From an uncultured Lachnospiraceae bacterium (lineage in GTDB: Bacteria; Bacillota; Clostridia; Lachnospirales; Lachnospiraceae): a stretch of DNA of 38,579 nt. The notes below the pieces were generated by a model. It saw only the letters and a list, made by a program, of their open reading frames with translations. It was not told the DNA's origin and ran no database searches. This document shows, one piece after another, positions 17,596 through 25,214 of this stretch. The stretch is from NCBI GenBank assembly GCA_946536155.1, contig CAMNEB010000006.1:1-38579 (forward strand), read 5' to 3'. The first letter of the stretch is position 1; the number at the start of each line of letters is the position of its first letter. Both the position numbers and the translations under genes were made by a program.

Positions 17596-17596
17596 A

Positions 17597-17959
17597 TCAG
17601 CCTATAACCTTCTTGACCGCCTCGAGTACTCTGTCAGCCTGGAAAGGCTTAACTATGAAATCCTTAGCTCCGGCCTGGATAGATTCGATGACCATTGCCT
17701 GCTGACCCATAGCAGAGCACATAATGACCTTGGCGCCGGCATCTGCTGCCTTTATAGCCTTGAGAGCCTGAATACCATCCATTTCAGGCATGGTGATATC
17801 CATGAGCACAAGATCGGGATTGACTTCCTTGTACTTCTCCACAGCCTTAACACCGTTCTCCGCTTCTCCTGCGACGTTGTATCCATTTTTGCTGAGGATA
17901 TCCTTGATCATCATCCTCATGAATGCTGCGTCGTCACAGATCAGGATGTTCTTTGCCAT
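17597..17959 (-). CDS. cheY: Chemotaxis response regulator CheY
   Basis: This 120-residue stand-alone receiver domain carries the acidic pair D9/D10, phospho-acceptor D54 in LMDITMPEM, S82 in the switch position and K104 in FIVKPF. Phosphorylated by CheA, it binds the motor switch (FliM/FliY N-termini) to change rotation. In Bacillus-type systems CheY-P promotes smooth swimming, but that is not testable here. The ATG at 17959 has a strong GGAGG upstream. Its place between fliY and fliO matches B. subtilis. Confidence 0.97.
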   Translation of the reverse strand: MAKNILICDDAAFMRMMIKDILSKNGYNVAGEAENGVKAVEKYKEVNPDLVLMDITMPEMDGIQALKAIKAADAGAKVIMCSAMGQQAMVIESIQAGAKDFIVKPFQADRVLEAVKKVIG

Positions 17960-18005
17960 AACTCAAAACCTCCGATAGTAGTGTATATAAAACAGAAAAT
18001 GTCGA

Positions 18006-19298
18006 TTATTTAATGATCTCCGTTACCCTGACACCGAAATTCTCTTCGATGACAACAACCTCGCCCTTTGCGACAAACTTGCCGTTGACGAGCACATCGA
18101 TGGGCTCTCCCGCGATCCTGTCAAGCTCGATGATGGTGCCGGGAGCAAAATTCAGGATATCCGAGATAGATTTCGATGTCCGTCCGAGTTCCACGGTCAC
18201 TTCCAGAGGAACGTCCTTGATCAGGCCGATGTTCTCTCCTCCCTGAAGTGCGCCCATATCACCGCTGAAATTTTGAAATGTGGCTGTTTGTATATTCATA
18301 GGTTGAACCGGTCCCGAATAACCCGGCTGAGTAAATCCAGGCATTCCCATCTGCGGCATGCCGTATCCCATCTGTGGCATTCCCATCTGCGGCATACCCA
18401 TAGGACTCTGTCCGAATCCGCCCTGAGGCATTGAGGGCTGTCCGAAAGGTCCGGGCTGGGGCATTCCCTGGCCCTGTCCGAATCCGGCGTTCATATCCGG
18501 GGCGGGTGCGGGAGCCGGCTGGGGCTTTGGCTCTGCGGACTGCTGCGATGAAATAAATGTCTCAACGATCTTCTTGGCAAAATCTATGGGATACAACTGC
18601 ATTATTGTTGAATCCACAAGTCCTTCGCCTATCTGCATCCTGAAATCGATCCTGCAGAACGTACCGCCGAGAAAAGGTGAGAACTCGGATCCGGCTTCAA
18701 AGCTGCCGAGATCTACAAGTGAACTCTCCGGCGGTGAGATATCGATCACGGTACCCAGCATGGTAGAGAGTGAAGTGGCCGAGGAACCTATCATCTGGTT
18801 CATCGCCTCGGATATAGCCGAAAGATGAAGCTCGCCGAGCTCACCGTCAACAGCCGATCCGTCCCCTCCCATCATCAGGTCTGTGATCACCTTTACATCC
18901 TTCTCTTTGAGGACCAGGATGTCCGATCCGTCAAGTCCCTTGGTGTACTTGATCCTGATGAAGACGCAGGGCTTTTCAAAATCCGTCATCAGCTGGTCCC
19001 AGGTACACAGCGAGACAACAGGTGTTGTAATGCTTACCTTTCTGTTTACAAGGGAGTAAAGCGTCGTTGCCGAAGACCCCATGGAGATATTCGCGACTTC
19101 ACCTATGGCATCCTTCTCAACATCATTGAGAAGCTCATCCCCGCCGGTAACCGGCTGGGCATTTTCCAGATAGGGCTCGGTCAGAGGTTTTTCCTCCGAC
19201 GACATCTGGATACCGCTCATATCCGGAGCTCCGTCCCCAGACAGATCCATACCGCTAAGGAGAGCGTTGATCTCGTCCTGTGACAGCATTCCGTCCAT
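18006..19298 (-). CDS. fliY: Flagellar motor switch phosphatase FliY
   Basis: FliY combines a CheC-type CheY-P phosphatase with a FliN-like switch domain in the C ring. The 430 residues comprise an N-terminal CheY-binding peptide (MLSQDEINALLSGMD), a CheC-like domain with two intact sites (E67/N70 and E164/N167) and a long Gly/Pro/Met/Gln linker (about 255-335). A C-terminal SpoA/FliN domain (about 345-430) contains LEVTVELGRTSKSISDIL. The linker carries repeated MPQMG units. The ATG at 19298 has GAGGAG upstream and lies 3 bp after fliM. It replaces a separate FliN, as in Bacillus. Confidence 0.97.
   Translation of the reverse strand: MDGMLSQDEINALLSGMDLSGDGAPDMSGIQMSSEEKPLTEPYLENAQPVTGGDELLNDVEKDAIGEVANISMGSSATTLYSLVNRKVSITTPVVSLCTWDQLMTDFEKPCVFIRIKYTKGLDGSDILVLKEKDVKVITDLMMGGDGSAVDGELGELHLSAISEAMNQMIGSSATSLSTMLGTVIDISPPESSLVDLGSFEAGSEFSPFLGGTFCRIDFRMQIGEGLVDSTIMQLYPIDFAKKIVETFISSQQSAEPKPQPAPAPAPDMNAGFGQGQGMPQPGPFGQPSMPQGGFGQSPMGMPQMGMPQMGYGMPQMGMPGFTQPGYSGPVQPMNIQTATFQNFSGDMGALQGGENIGLIKDVPLEVTVELGRTSKSISDILNFAPGTIIELDRIAGEPIDVLVNGKFVAKGEVVVIEENFGVRVTEIIK
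18340..18412. repeat. Imperfect short repeats encoding the FliY MPQMG linker
   Basis: Within fliY, the plus-strand unit cattcccatctgcgg and close variants recur at about 18341-18412. They encode Met-Pro-Gln-Met-Gly repeats in the flexible linker between the phosphatase and FliN domains. Such short direct repeats can change copy number by slippage. Confidence 0.75.
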
Positions 19299-19301
19299 CT
19301 G

Positions 19302-20282
19302 TTACTCCTCCTCTCTGATCACCGATGTTATCCTTACCGCGTAACTGTCATTGCTGGCTCCCGGCAACGCGGTGAACTTTTTGATATTTCCGACATAGAT
19401 ATTCATATCGGAGTCAACCTTCGCATCAAGCCGTATACAATCTCCGACCTGAAGGTTCATAAAATCGTTTACTGTTATCCGGCTCGTTCCAAGCACGGCC
19501 TTCACCGGAATATCCACTCTCTTGAGCATGGACTCGATATTGTTCATCGAATCCTCATCCTTGTTCTCCTGCATAGTGGAGAACCAGAACTTGGTATTGA
19601 GTTTATCCATTACCTCTTCGAGGGTTATGAACGGGAGACATATGTTCATAAAGCCTTCGACACTTCCGACCTTGATGTTCAGTGTGACAAGTGCGATCAT
19701 CTCGCCGGGTGCGATTATCTGAGCAAACTGAGGATTCGTCTCAAGCCTGGACAGTACAGGCGATATATCGACCACATTCTTCCAGGGATCCCTGAGCAGC
19801 TGAGTAAAGAGGACCATGATCTTACGGATGATGGAGAGCTCTATATCCGAAAAATCGCGGATCTTCTCAAGCGTATCTCCCTCTCCTCCCAGCATTCTGT
19901 CGATCATCGCATACGCTAGATTGGTGGAAAGCTCGATGATCACATTGCCGTTAAGAGGTTCCAGAACATCTATCGCGAGTATGCTCGGTGCAGACAGGGC
20001 ATTTGTGAATTCGCTGAAGGTGATGGTCTCAGAACTCGCCACATTGACCTGGGCATTTCTCCTGAGCAGAACAGGCAGGTTCGTGGAGATGAGTCTTCCG
20101 TAGTGCTCAAATATTATCTCCAGAGTACGAAGATGCTCCTTGGAGAATTTCGTAGGTCTGCTGAAGTCATAATCTCTTACGGGCGCCTCTTCGGCATTCG
20201 ATATGGAATCAACATCAAATTCTCCGGAAGAGAGCTGATTGAGCAGGGCGTCTATTTCATTTTGCGAAAGGATCTCGCCCAA
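19302..20282 (-). CDS. fliM: Flagellar motor switch protein FliM
   Basis: FliM links CheY-P binding to switching of the C ring. The 326 residues start with the CheY-P-binding peptide (ILSQNEIDALLNQL). A central CheC-like domain without phosphatase residues follows (about 45-230), with the family-typical GGEGDTLEKIRDFSDIELSII, and a SpoA domain lies at the C-terminus (about 245-326). The start at 20282 is TTG, preceded by GGAGG at good distance, and the protein sequence from there matches the family N-terminus exactly. It follows fliL by 20 bp. Confidence 0.97.
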   Translation of the reverse strand: MGEILSQNEIDALLNQLSSGEFDVDSISNAEEAPVRDYDFSRPTKFSKEHLRTLEIIFEHYGRLISTNLPVLLRRNAQVNVASSETITFSEFTNALSAPSILAIDVLEPLNGNVIIELSTNLAYAMIDRMLGGEGDTLEKIRDFSDIELSIIRKIMVLFTQLLRDPWKNVVDISPVLSRLETNPQFAQIIAPGEMIALVTLNIKVGSVEGFMNICLPFITLEEVMDKLNTKFWFSTMQENKDEDSMNNIESMLKRVDIPVKAVLGTSRITVNDFMNLQVGDCIRLDAKVDSDMNIYVGNIKKFTALPGASNDSYAVRITSVIREEE

Positions 20283-20302
20283 TTGTTAAACCTCCGTAAA
20301 GA

Positions 20303-20818
20303 TCATCCGAACTTCACATCACTGATGGAGATGTCATATATGACTTTCGATCCCATCCAGTCCTGAACAGCCTTCAGGATCTCCTGCTTAAGTTCGTCAC
20401 GGTTATTCACACAGTATTCCTGATCGTAGGAACTTACGACTCCTTCGATGGCCTGCTTGATGTAAGGCTCGAAAGTACTGATGTTATCGGCATTGTATTT
20501 CTTGTAATCTTCATCCTTGGAATTGAGGGAAAGTGCGATACGGCAGACCATATATACCTGCTTCTCATCGCCCTCGACCTTAAGAGGGATGGTCATCGAA
20601 TCTGCGATCGTATAAAAGACCGTATCTGAAAGATCAACCGCAGGACCTGTTTCTTCTTCGTCGGTAACCACCTCGAGATTGAGGATCGTAGCTATCGTAT
20701 CGACAAGAGCAGCGGTCTTTTTGTTCGTGCCCGTAACGGAGATCATGGTTATCACCGTAAGGGCAACATTTACGATCATCAGTGCAAGTATGAGTACTGT
20801 GAGCAGATTCTTCTTCAT
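20303..20818 (-). CDS. fliL: Flagellar basal body-associated protein FliL
   Basis: FliL is a 171-residue single-pass membrane protein: a short basic N-terminus, one helix (about 5-27) and an extracytoplasmic stomatin-like domain. The C-terminal pattern (NRDELKQEILKAVQDWMGS...ISDVKFG) is typical. FliL surrounds and supports the stator units. It lies between motB and fliM, fitting its stator role. The ATG at 20818 has GAGGT upstream. Confidence 0.93.
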   Translation of the reverse strand: MKKNLLTVLILALMIVNVALTVITMISVTGTNKKTAALVDTIATILNLEVVTDEEETGPAVDLSDTVFYTIADSMTIPLKVEGDEKQVYMVCRIALSLNSKDEDYKKYNADNISTFEPYIKQAIEGVVSSYDQEYCVNNRDELKQEILKAVQDWMGSKVIYDISISDVKFG

Positions 20819-20844
20819 GAGAAAACCTCTTTATCTTCAGAGCC

Positions 20845-21714
20845 TTAATTGTTGTTATATATCCTTATCTCGACACGTCTGTTCCTGGCTCTTCCGGCTT
20901 CGGTGGAGTTGTCTGCGATGGGCATCCTCTCGCCGTATCCCGAGTGCTTCATATGAGCAGGATCAAGACTGCTGTTTTCGACCAGATAATAAAAAACCGA
21001 AAGTGCTCTGGCGCTGGAAAGTTCTTCGTTGGACGGATACTTTGCGGAATTCATCGGGACATTGTCCGTATGACCGTTTATCTCGATCTCGCCCTTTGCA
21101 TATCTCTCAAGGATCGTTGCAACCCTGTCGAGAACAGGCTCGCACTCCGCGTTAAGATTGGCGGAGCCGGGTGCGAACAGTATTGAGCCCTTCATGGTGA
21201 GCATTACGTACTGTGATGTGAAGCTGACATCGATCTGATCCGAGAGCTGGCTCTCAGAGACCGCTTCGCTTACCATCTCGGCAAGCTCTTCATTGGATCT
21301 GAGATTGGCATTTTCGATCTGCTCAAGAGCCTCTTCATAAGTCTGTCCCTGAGTTTCCTCGGTGGCTTCGGTATTCTCCTTGCCGCCCGAGTCGGTGTTG
21401 TACACCTGGATCTGAGTGTCATCCGTTTCCGAATCGGCTGCTCTTCCGGTACTGCTTATATAATTTGACAATTCGTTAAGCTGACTTACCCCGTTGCTGA
21501 TGAGGATGCCTTCTCCGATGGATGTTGCACCGCCGCTGAAAACGCTGAAGGAACTGTTCATCGATGCGATGATCTCGTTCAGCTTGGCTTCATCGATGGT
21601 CGACATCGAGAACAGAAGCACGAAGAAACACAGCAGCAGGTTCATCAGATCGGAAAATGTGGCCATCCACGCGGGCGAACCCGCCGGTGGGGCGTCTTCT
21701 TTCTTTTTGCCCAT
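20845..21714 (-). CDS. motB: Flagellar motor stator protein MotB
   Basis: MotB anchors the stator to peptidoglycan and carries the ion-binding acid. The 289 residues show one membrane helix (about 20-40) preceded by WMATFSDLMNLLLCFF. D22 is the conserved ion-binding aspartate. A linker/plug region follows, then a C-terminal OmpA-like peptidoglycan-binding domain (about 160-289) with NGHTDNVPMNS and SSARALSVFYYL. The ATG at 21714 has AGGTTG upstream. The ion (H+ or Na+) cannot be decided from sequence. Confidence 0.96.
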   Translation of the reverse strand: MGKKKEDAPPAGSPAWMATFSDLMNLLLCFFVLLFSMSTIDEAKLNEIIASMNSSFSVFSGGATSIGEGILISNGVSQLNELSNYISSTGRAADSETDDTQIQVYNTDSGGKENTEATEETQGQTYEEALEQIENANLRSNEELAEMVSEAVSESQLSDQIDVSFTSQYVMLTMKGSILFAPGSANLNAECEPVLDRVATILERYAKGEIEINGHTDNVPMNSAKYPSNEELSSARALSVFYYLVENSSLDPAHMKHSGYGERMPIADNSTEAGRARNRRVEIRIYNNN

Positions 21715-21748
21715 TTTTCAACCTATGAATGAATATATTGATATATCA

Positions 21749-22540
21749 TCATTCCTCGCCGCCGCTCTCGGAGGAAGCGCTGTCCCTGTCCTTGGGCGAA
21801 AGGAATGATTTAAGTTTCTCTTCAATGACTCTGGGGTTCTCACCCGCCTGAATGGATAACAGGCCTTCGATCATGACCTGCTTCTGCATCATCTCAACGG
21901 CATTGTCCGCCTTAAGCTTCGCAGCAGTGGGTGCACAGATCCAGTTTGCGAGGAGTGAACCGTAAAGTGTGGTAATAAGAGCGACTGCCATGGAAGGTCC
22001 GATGGATGATGCATCTTCCATGTTGTTGAGCATGTTAACGAGTCCGACGAGGGTTCCGATCATCCCCCATGCAGGTCCCATGGAACCGAGGGTCTCCCAG
22101 AATCCGGCGGTCGCCTTGTGTCTGGAATCGATACAGTCCATCTCAGTCTCCAGGATCCCTCTTACAAGATCGGGATCGGTACCGTCGACAACAAGCAGAA
22201 CGCCCTTTTTCAAAAAGGGCTCATCCATATCGGATGCCGATTCTTCAAGCGAAAGAAGGCCCTCTTTACGAGCCACGTTTGAAAGGTCTATTATCTTCTT
22301 GATCAGATCGGGGGTATTTACGGAAGGAGCCTTGAATATAAGACCGATACTCTTCAATCCGGCGAGGTAATCAGCCATGCTGTAGGATGTCATAACAGCT
22401 GCCAGAGCACCTCCGAAAGTGATGATGGCGGAAGGAACATCGACATAGTTCATGACACCAGAAAGCCCGGCAGCCTGGATTATACCGAATGCGAGCATGC
22501 CGAAACACATTATAAATCCTATCAGCGACGCTATATCCAC
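21749..22540 (-). CDS. motA: Flagellar motor stator protein MotA
   Basis: MotA forms the pentameric ion channel around MotB. The 263 residues hold four membrane helices (about 4-24, 30-52, 148-170 and 180-205). They carry the characteristic GSMGPAWGMIGTLVGLVNML, whose proline is the conserved channel residue, and a charged cytoplasmic loop between helices 2 and 3 that contacts FliG. The start at 22540 is GTG with GAGGT upstream; MDIASLIGF fits the family. It follows flbD by 33 bp. Confidence 0.97.
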   Translation of the reverse strand: MDIASLIGFIMCFGMLAFGIIQAAGLSGVMNYVDVPSAIITFGGALAAVMTSYSMADYLAGLKSIGLIFKAPSVNTPDLIKKIIDLSNVARKEGLLSLEESASDMDEPFLKKGVLLVVDGTDPDLVRGILETEMDCIDSRHKATAGFWETLGSMGPAWGMIGTLVGLVNMLNNMEDASSIGPSMAVALITTLYGSLLANWICAPTAAKLKADNAVEMMQKQVMIEGLLSIQAGENPRVIEEKLKSFLSPKDRDSASSESGGEE

Positions 22541-22573
22541 CTGTATTTTACCTCAACAAAAATCCGGCTAACG

Positions 22574-22762
22574 TCACTCGTCAGCCATGATACCTTTTCT
22601 ATAAGATTTTACAAGATTTTTAATATCCTGTCTACTTTCTTTTACTATGATCTTCCGCCCTGTGGTGAGGGTTAAGACGGTGTCGGGAGTCTCTTCCACC
22701 ATCTCCAGCAGGTGGGGATTTATGAGCAGTTTCGATCCGTTGAGTCTGGTCACTTCGATCAT
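22574..22762 (-). CDS. flbD: FlbD family flagellar protein
   Basis: This 62-residue FlbD-family (YlzI) protein starts with the typical MIEVTRLNGSKLLINPHLLEMVE and continues with TPDTVLTLTTGRKIIVKES. Its exact job is unknown, though it is nearly always found beside motA or flgE. I start it at 22762, where an AGGGAGGAG ribosome site lies 8 bp upstream. An open frame continues 24 codons further upstream, but those residues are unlike the family and run into the predicted promoter. This small gene begins the second transcription block. Confidence 0.92.
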   Translation of the reverse strand: MIEVTRLNGSKLLINPHLLEMVEETPDTVLTLTTGRKIIVKESRQDIKNLVKSYRKGIMADE

Positions 22763-22802
22763 AAAATATACTCCTCCCTTCTTCCTACATATAGACCTAT
22801 GT

Positions 22803-22831
22803 ATTATACCACAAACACAACATATTGTGGC
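22803..22831 (-). promoter_or_regulatory. Predicted extended -10 sigma-A promoter for flbD-motA block
   Basis: On the minus strand the sequence TGGTATAAT gives a perfect TATAAT (22803-22808) with an extended TGn element. A weak -35 (GCCACA, 3 of 6) lies 17 bp upstream at 22826-22831. It is about 40 bp before the flbD start and directly downstream of a terminator, so it probably begins a separate transcript. Confidence 0.68.
22809..22830. promoter_or_regulatory. Inverted repeat inside the flbD promoter spacer
   Basis: The arms ccacaa (22809-22814) and ttgtgg (22825-22830) flank 10 bp, with a second nested pair cacaa/ttgtg at 22816-22829. The repeat fills the space between the -10 and -35 elements, where a repressor would block polymerase. 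The binding protein is unknown. Confidence 0.4.
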
Positions 22832-22870
22832 CATATTTTTTCCGCCTTACAGGCATAAAAACAGATCAAA

Positions 22871-22918
22871 AGAGCCTTCGCAGGCCGCCCTTTTGAGGCA
22901 TACCGCAGCGAAGGCTCT
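22871..22918 (-). terminator. Rho-independent terminator after flgE
   Basis: An 11-bp perfect stem (agagccttcgc at 22871-22881 with gcgaaggctct at 22908-22918) lies 29 bp after the flgE stop. On the minus strand it is followed by CTTTTGATCTGTTTTT. The 26-nt loop can itself fold. It should end the flgB-flgE transcript, at least partly. Confidence 0.75.
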
Positions 22919-22946
22919 GAAGTTTATGGATAAGGATGATGCACTA

Positions 22947-24656
22947 TCATCTCTTGAGATTCGTGAGTTCCTCAAGGAGTGTATCTGATACGGTGATGAT
23001 ACGGGAGTTAGCCTGGAATCCGCGCTGTGTGGTGATCATCTCGGTAAACTCAGCCGAAAGGTCAACGTTACTCATCTCGAGAACACCGGTGGACATATAT
23101 CCGCCCGATGCGGTGACATCCACTCCGATACCGTCGAAGGATCCGGAGTTCATGGTAGCCTCATAGAGGTTGTCTCCGTGCTTCTCAAGACCTGAGGCAT
23201 TGGGGAAGCTTGCCGTAGCGATCTGTCCGAGGAGCTTGGTCATTCCGTTATCATAGCTTGCATAGATGCATCCGTCTCTCTGGATGGATACTCCGATCAT
23301 ATCGCCGAGCCTGCGGCCGGTACCGAGGCCGTCCTTGTCTCCGTAGGTTGCGGTAACTGTCGAAGTTCCGTTATTGTTGAACATCGAGATGCCGGACCAG
23401 TTAAGAGCTATATCCTCAAAGTTCGAAGTCTTCTTCTCTTCATCGGAGATGAGCTTTGATGTGCCGAGAACCGTATCTCCCTTGACCGATCCGTCAATGG
23501 ATTCAAAAAGACCGGTGTCGGTATTGAACTTGAGCACGGAGCCGGTGAAGAATCTTCCGGCAGCGGTAAAATTGTTTGTAGTGGTCGCAGCATCATTATC
23601 GGGATCAAAGATGCTCGGGCTCGATCCGTTCTTTGCATTATTGAGCAGATTGGAAACCTTAACCTTATTTTCACCGTCCATAACATACAGGTTCAGGAAT
23701 GAATCGGTGGATCCGTCAAAACCGTAAGCTTTTGCTATCGCATCAAGTGCCGCCTGATCATCTGCGGTCGTGGGAGGTATGTTGATAGCGTTAAGATCGG
23801 CCACAACAGTTGTTCCGTCTGCATTTGTCAGTGTCTTTGCGGTGGTATCCCACGCATAGGCATTGGAATTGAATACTACGGATTCCTGATCTTGCACGGA
23901 AGTCTGGCTTCCGAACAGATCCTGAGCTTCCGAGAGATCGAGCTCTTTTCCTTTGCTGTCCATGATCTTGTTGAGTTCAACCGAGAACTCGCCCTCGACA
24001 TCCGTAGACTTTATCGCAAATCTTGCGGTGTACTCATATCCGAGCGAATCGTAGAAATTCAGGTTTACATATTTTCCGGACTCGCTGTTGACATCTGTGT
24101 CATTCTTATCAAGGATACCCTCAACAAGGCCCTTTGTGGTAGCTTCGGGGGGATAGGTGAGATTGTCGGAGCTCATTATCCTGAGAGACTGCACGGAATC
24201 CTTCTTGATGGAGAGGGTCTCGGGATCTACGCCCCATCCCTTTACGTTGTATCCGGTAGAGGTCATGCAGAGATTTCCGACACCGTCAACATAGAAGGAG
24301 CCGTCTCTTGTAAAGTAATTGGAAAGTCCGTCGGAAACGACGAAGAAATTATCACCGGTGATCATTATGTCAAAAGGATTTCCGGTGGACTGGGCAGAAC
24401 CCTGGGAGGTTATATTTACGTTGATCGCACCGGACTTAACGCCGAGACCGATCTGACGTGCATTTACGCCGCCGACACCGGTGGACTGGTTTGCGCCGGA
24501 TGCAGACTGGGTTGTCTGGCTCATCAGGTCCGCGAAAGTGACGGAACTTGATTTGTACGCGGTGGTATTGACGTTAGCGATGTTGTTACCGATAACGTCC
24601 ATCTTGGTCTGGTGTGTCTTAAGACCGGCAACACCCGAATAAAGAGATCTCATCAT
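22947..24656 (-). CDS. flgE: Flagellar hook protein FlgE
   Basis: FlgE polymerises into the hook. The protein has 569 residues with the conserved rod/hook N-terminus (SLYSGVAGLKTHQTKMDVIGNNIANVNT), a large variable middle and a conserved C-terminus (MITTQRGFQANSRIITVSDTLLEELTNL). The middle (about 100-470) holds extra Asp/Asn/Thr-rich domains, making it longer than the roughly 400 residues of enteric FlgE; such insertions are surface-exposed in hooks. The ATG at 24656 has GGAGG 10 bp upstream. A terminator follows the gene and a structured leader precedes it. Confidence 0.96.
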   Translation of the reverse strand: MMRSLYSGVAGLKTHQTKMDVIGNNIANVNTTAYKSSSVTFADLMSQTTQSASGANQSTGVGGVNARQIGLGVKSGAINVNITSQGSAQSTGNPFDIMITGDNFFVVSDGLSNYFTRDGSFYVDGVGNLCMTSTGYNVKGWGVDPETLSIKKDSVQSLRIMSSDNLTYPPEATTKGLVEGILDKNDTDVNSESGKYVNLNFYDSLGYEYTARFAIKSTDVEGEFSVELNKIMDSKGKELDLSEAQDLFGSQTSVQDQESVVFNSNAYAWDTTAKTLTNADGTTVVADLNAINIPPTTADDQAALDAIAKAYGFDGSTDSFLNLYVMDGENKVKVSNLLNNAKNGSSPSIFDPDNDAATTTNNFTAAGRFFTGSVLKFNTDTGLFESIDGSVKGDTVLGTSKLISDEEKKTSNFEDIALNWSGISMFNNNGTSTVTATYGDKDGLGTGRRLGDMIGVSIQRDGCIYASYDNGMTKLLGQIATASFPNASGLEKHGDNLYEATMNSGSFDGIGVDVTASGGYMSTGVLEMSNVDLSAEFTEMITTQRGFQANSRIITVSDTLLEELTNLKR

Positions 24657-24786
24657 AAGGCAGTTTCCTCCGTTTTGATAATTAGGAGAATGCGGAGATT
24701 TTTCCGCGCGAAGCGAACGCTTCCGGTTATCACAAGAGGGGGTCTTCTGTCATTCGGATCCCCCGGCCTCCATCCAGGTCCGGCCT
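24657..24786 (-). other. Structured leader between flagellar operon protein gene and flgE
   Basis: This 130-bp gap has three consecutive small inverted repeats: ggggg/ccccc (24738-24742 with 24760-24764), aagcg/cgctt (24711-24722) and gcgga/tccgc (24692-24707). None is followed by a T tract on the minus strand, so I do not call a terminator. It may shape flgE mRNA stability or translation. I see no clear promoter in it. Confidence 0.4.
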
Positions 24787-25176
24787 TTAAGCTATAACCG
24801 CTCCGTTGATATTTGTAAAGACATTGGTATCACTTCCTGCTTCCAAAGCCGTGATCACGGTTCTGGACGGGACATTTACGATAAATGCCAGGTCATCGAC
24901 CATAACAAGCGAATCGTTTATCCCTTTGTCAGCCGCCATATCCGTACCGCTCGATAATCTTCCGAGCTGTTCGCTTGTGATTTCGAGCCCCCGGTCCTGC
25001 ATCCTTAAGTGTGCATGCTTGGAGAATTTAACTCCTCCGGCCTCTTTGCCTTTCTCCTCGAGGATACGGGCAAACGAAGGTTTGTCATCAGCTCCCGGAG
25101 CTGCACCGGTCTTGACGGCAGAGGTAAGTGATCTGGAAAGATTTGCTGCGTATAAAGCCTGTACGTTCATTTCCAT
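24787..25176 (-). CDS. TIGR02530-family flagellar operon protein
   Basis: This 129-residue protein belongs to the 'flagellar operon protein' family (TIGR02530), always found between flgD and flgE in Gram-positive clusters. Recognisable parts are KFSKHAHLRMQDRGLEIT (about 49-66) and a C-terminal half with VMVDDLAFIVNVPSRTVITAL, ending in FTNINGAVIA. Its molecular role is unknown; a helper of hook assembly is inferred from its constant neighbours. The ATG at 25176 has AGGAGG upstream. Confidence 0.9.
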   Translation of the reverse strand: MEMNVQALYAANLSRSLTSAVKTGAAPGADDKPSFARILEEKGKEAGGVKFSKHAHLRMQDRGLEITSEQLGRLSSGTDMAADKGINDSLVMVDDLAFIVNVPSRTVITALEAGSDTNVFTNINGAVIA

Positions 25177-25214
25177 AACTCTTCCTCCTTCAATTACTTA
25201 TATCGGCAGGAAGA

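Noticed and set aside
18340-18412. CRISPR-like or mobile repeat in fliY
   Set aside because: The repeats are in frame, encode the Met-Pro-Gln-Met-Gly linker and have no spacers or palindromic units.
20494-20502. GCCGATAA inside fliL on the minus strand
   Set aside because: The bases 15 bp upstream read AGAT rather than TAAA, and it is within coding sequence; not supported as a sigma-D promoter.
22763-22834. Upstream 24-codon extension of flbD
   Set aside because: The residues do not resemble the FlbD family and overlap the predicted promoter; the ATG at 22762 has a strong ribosome site.
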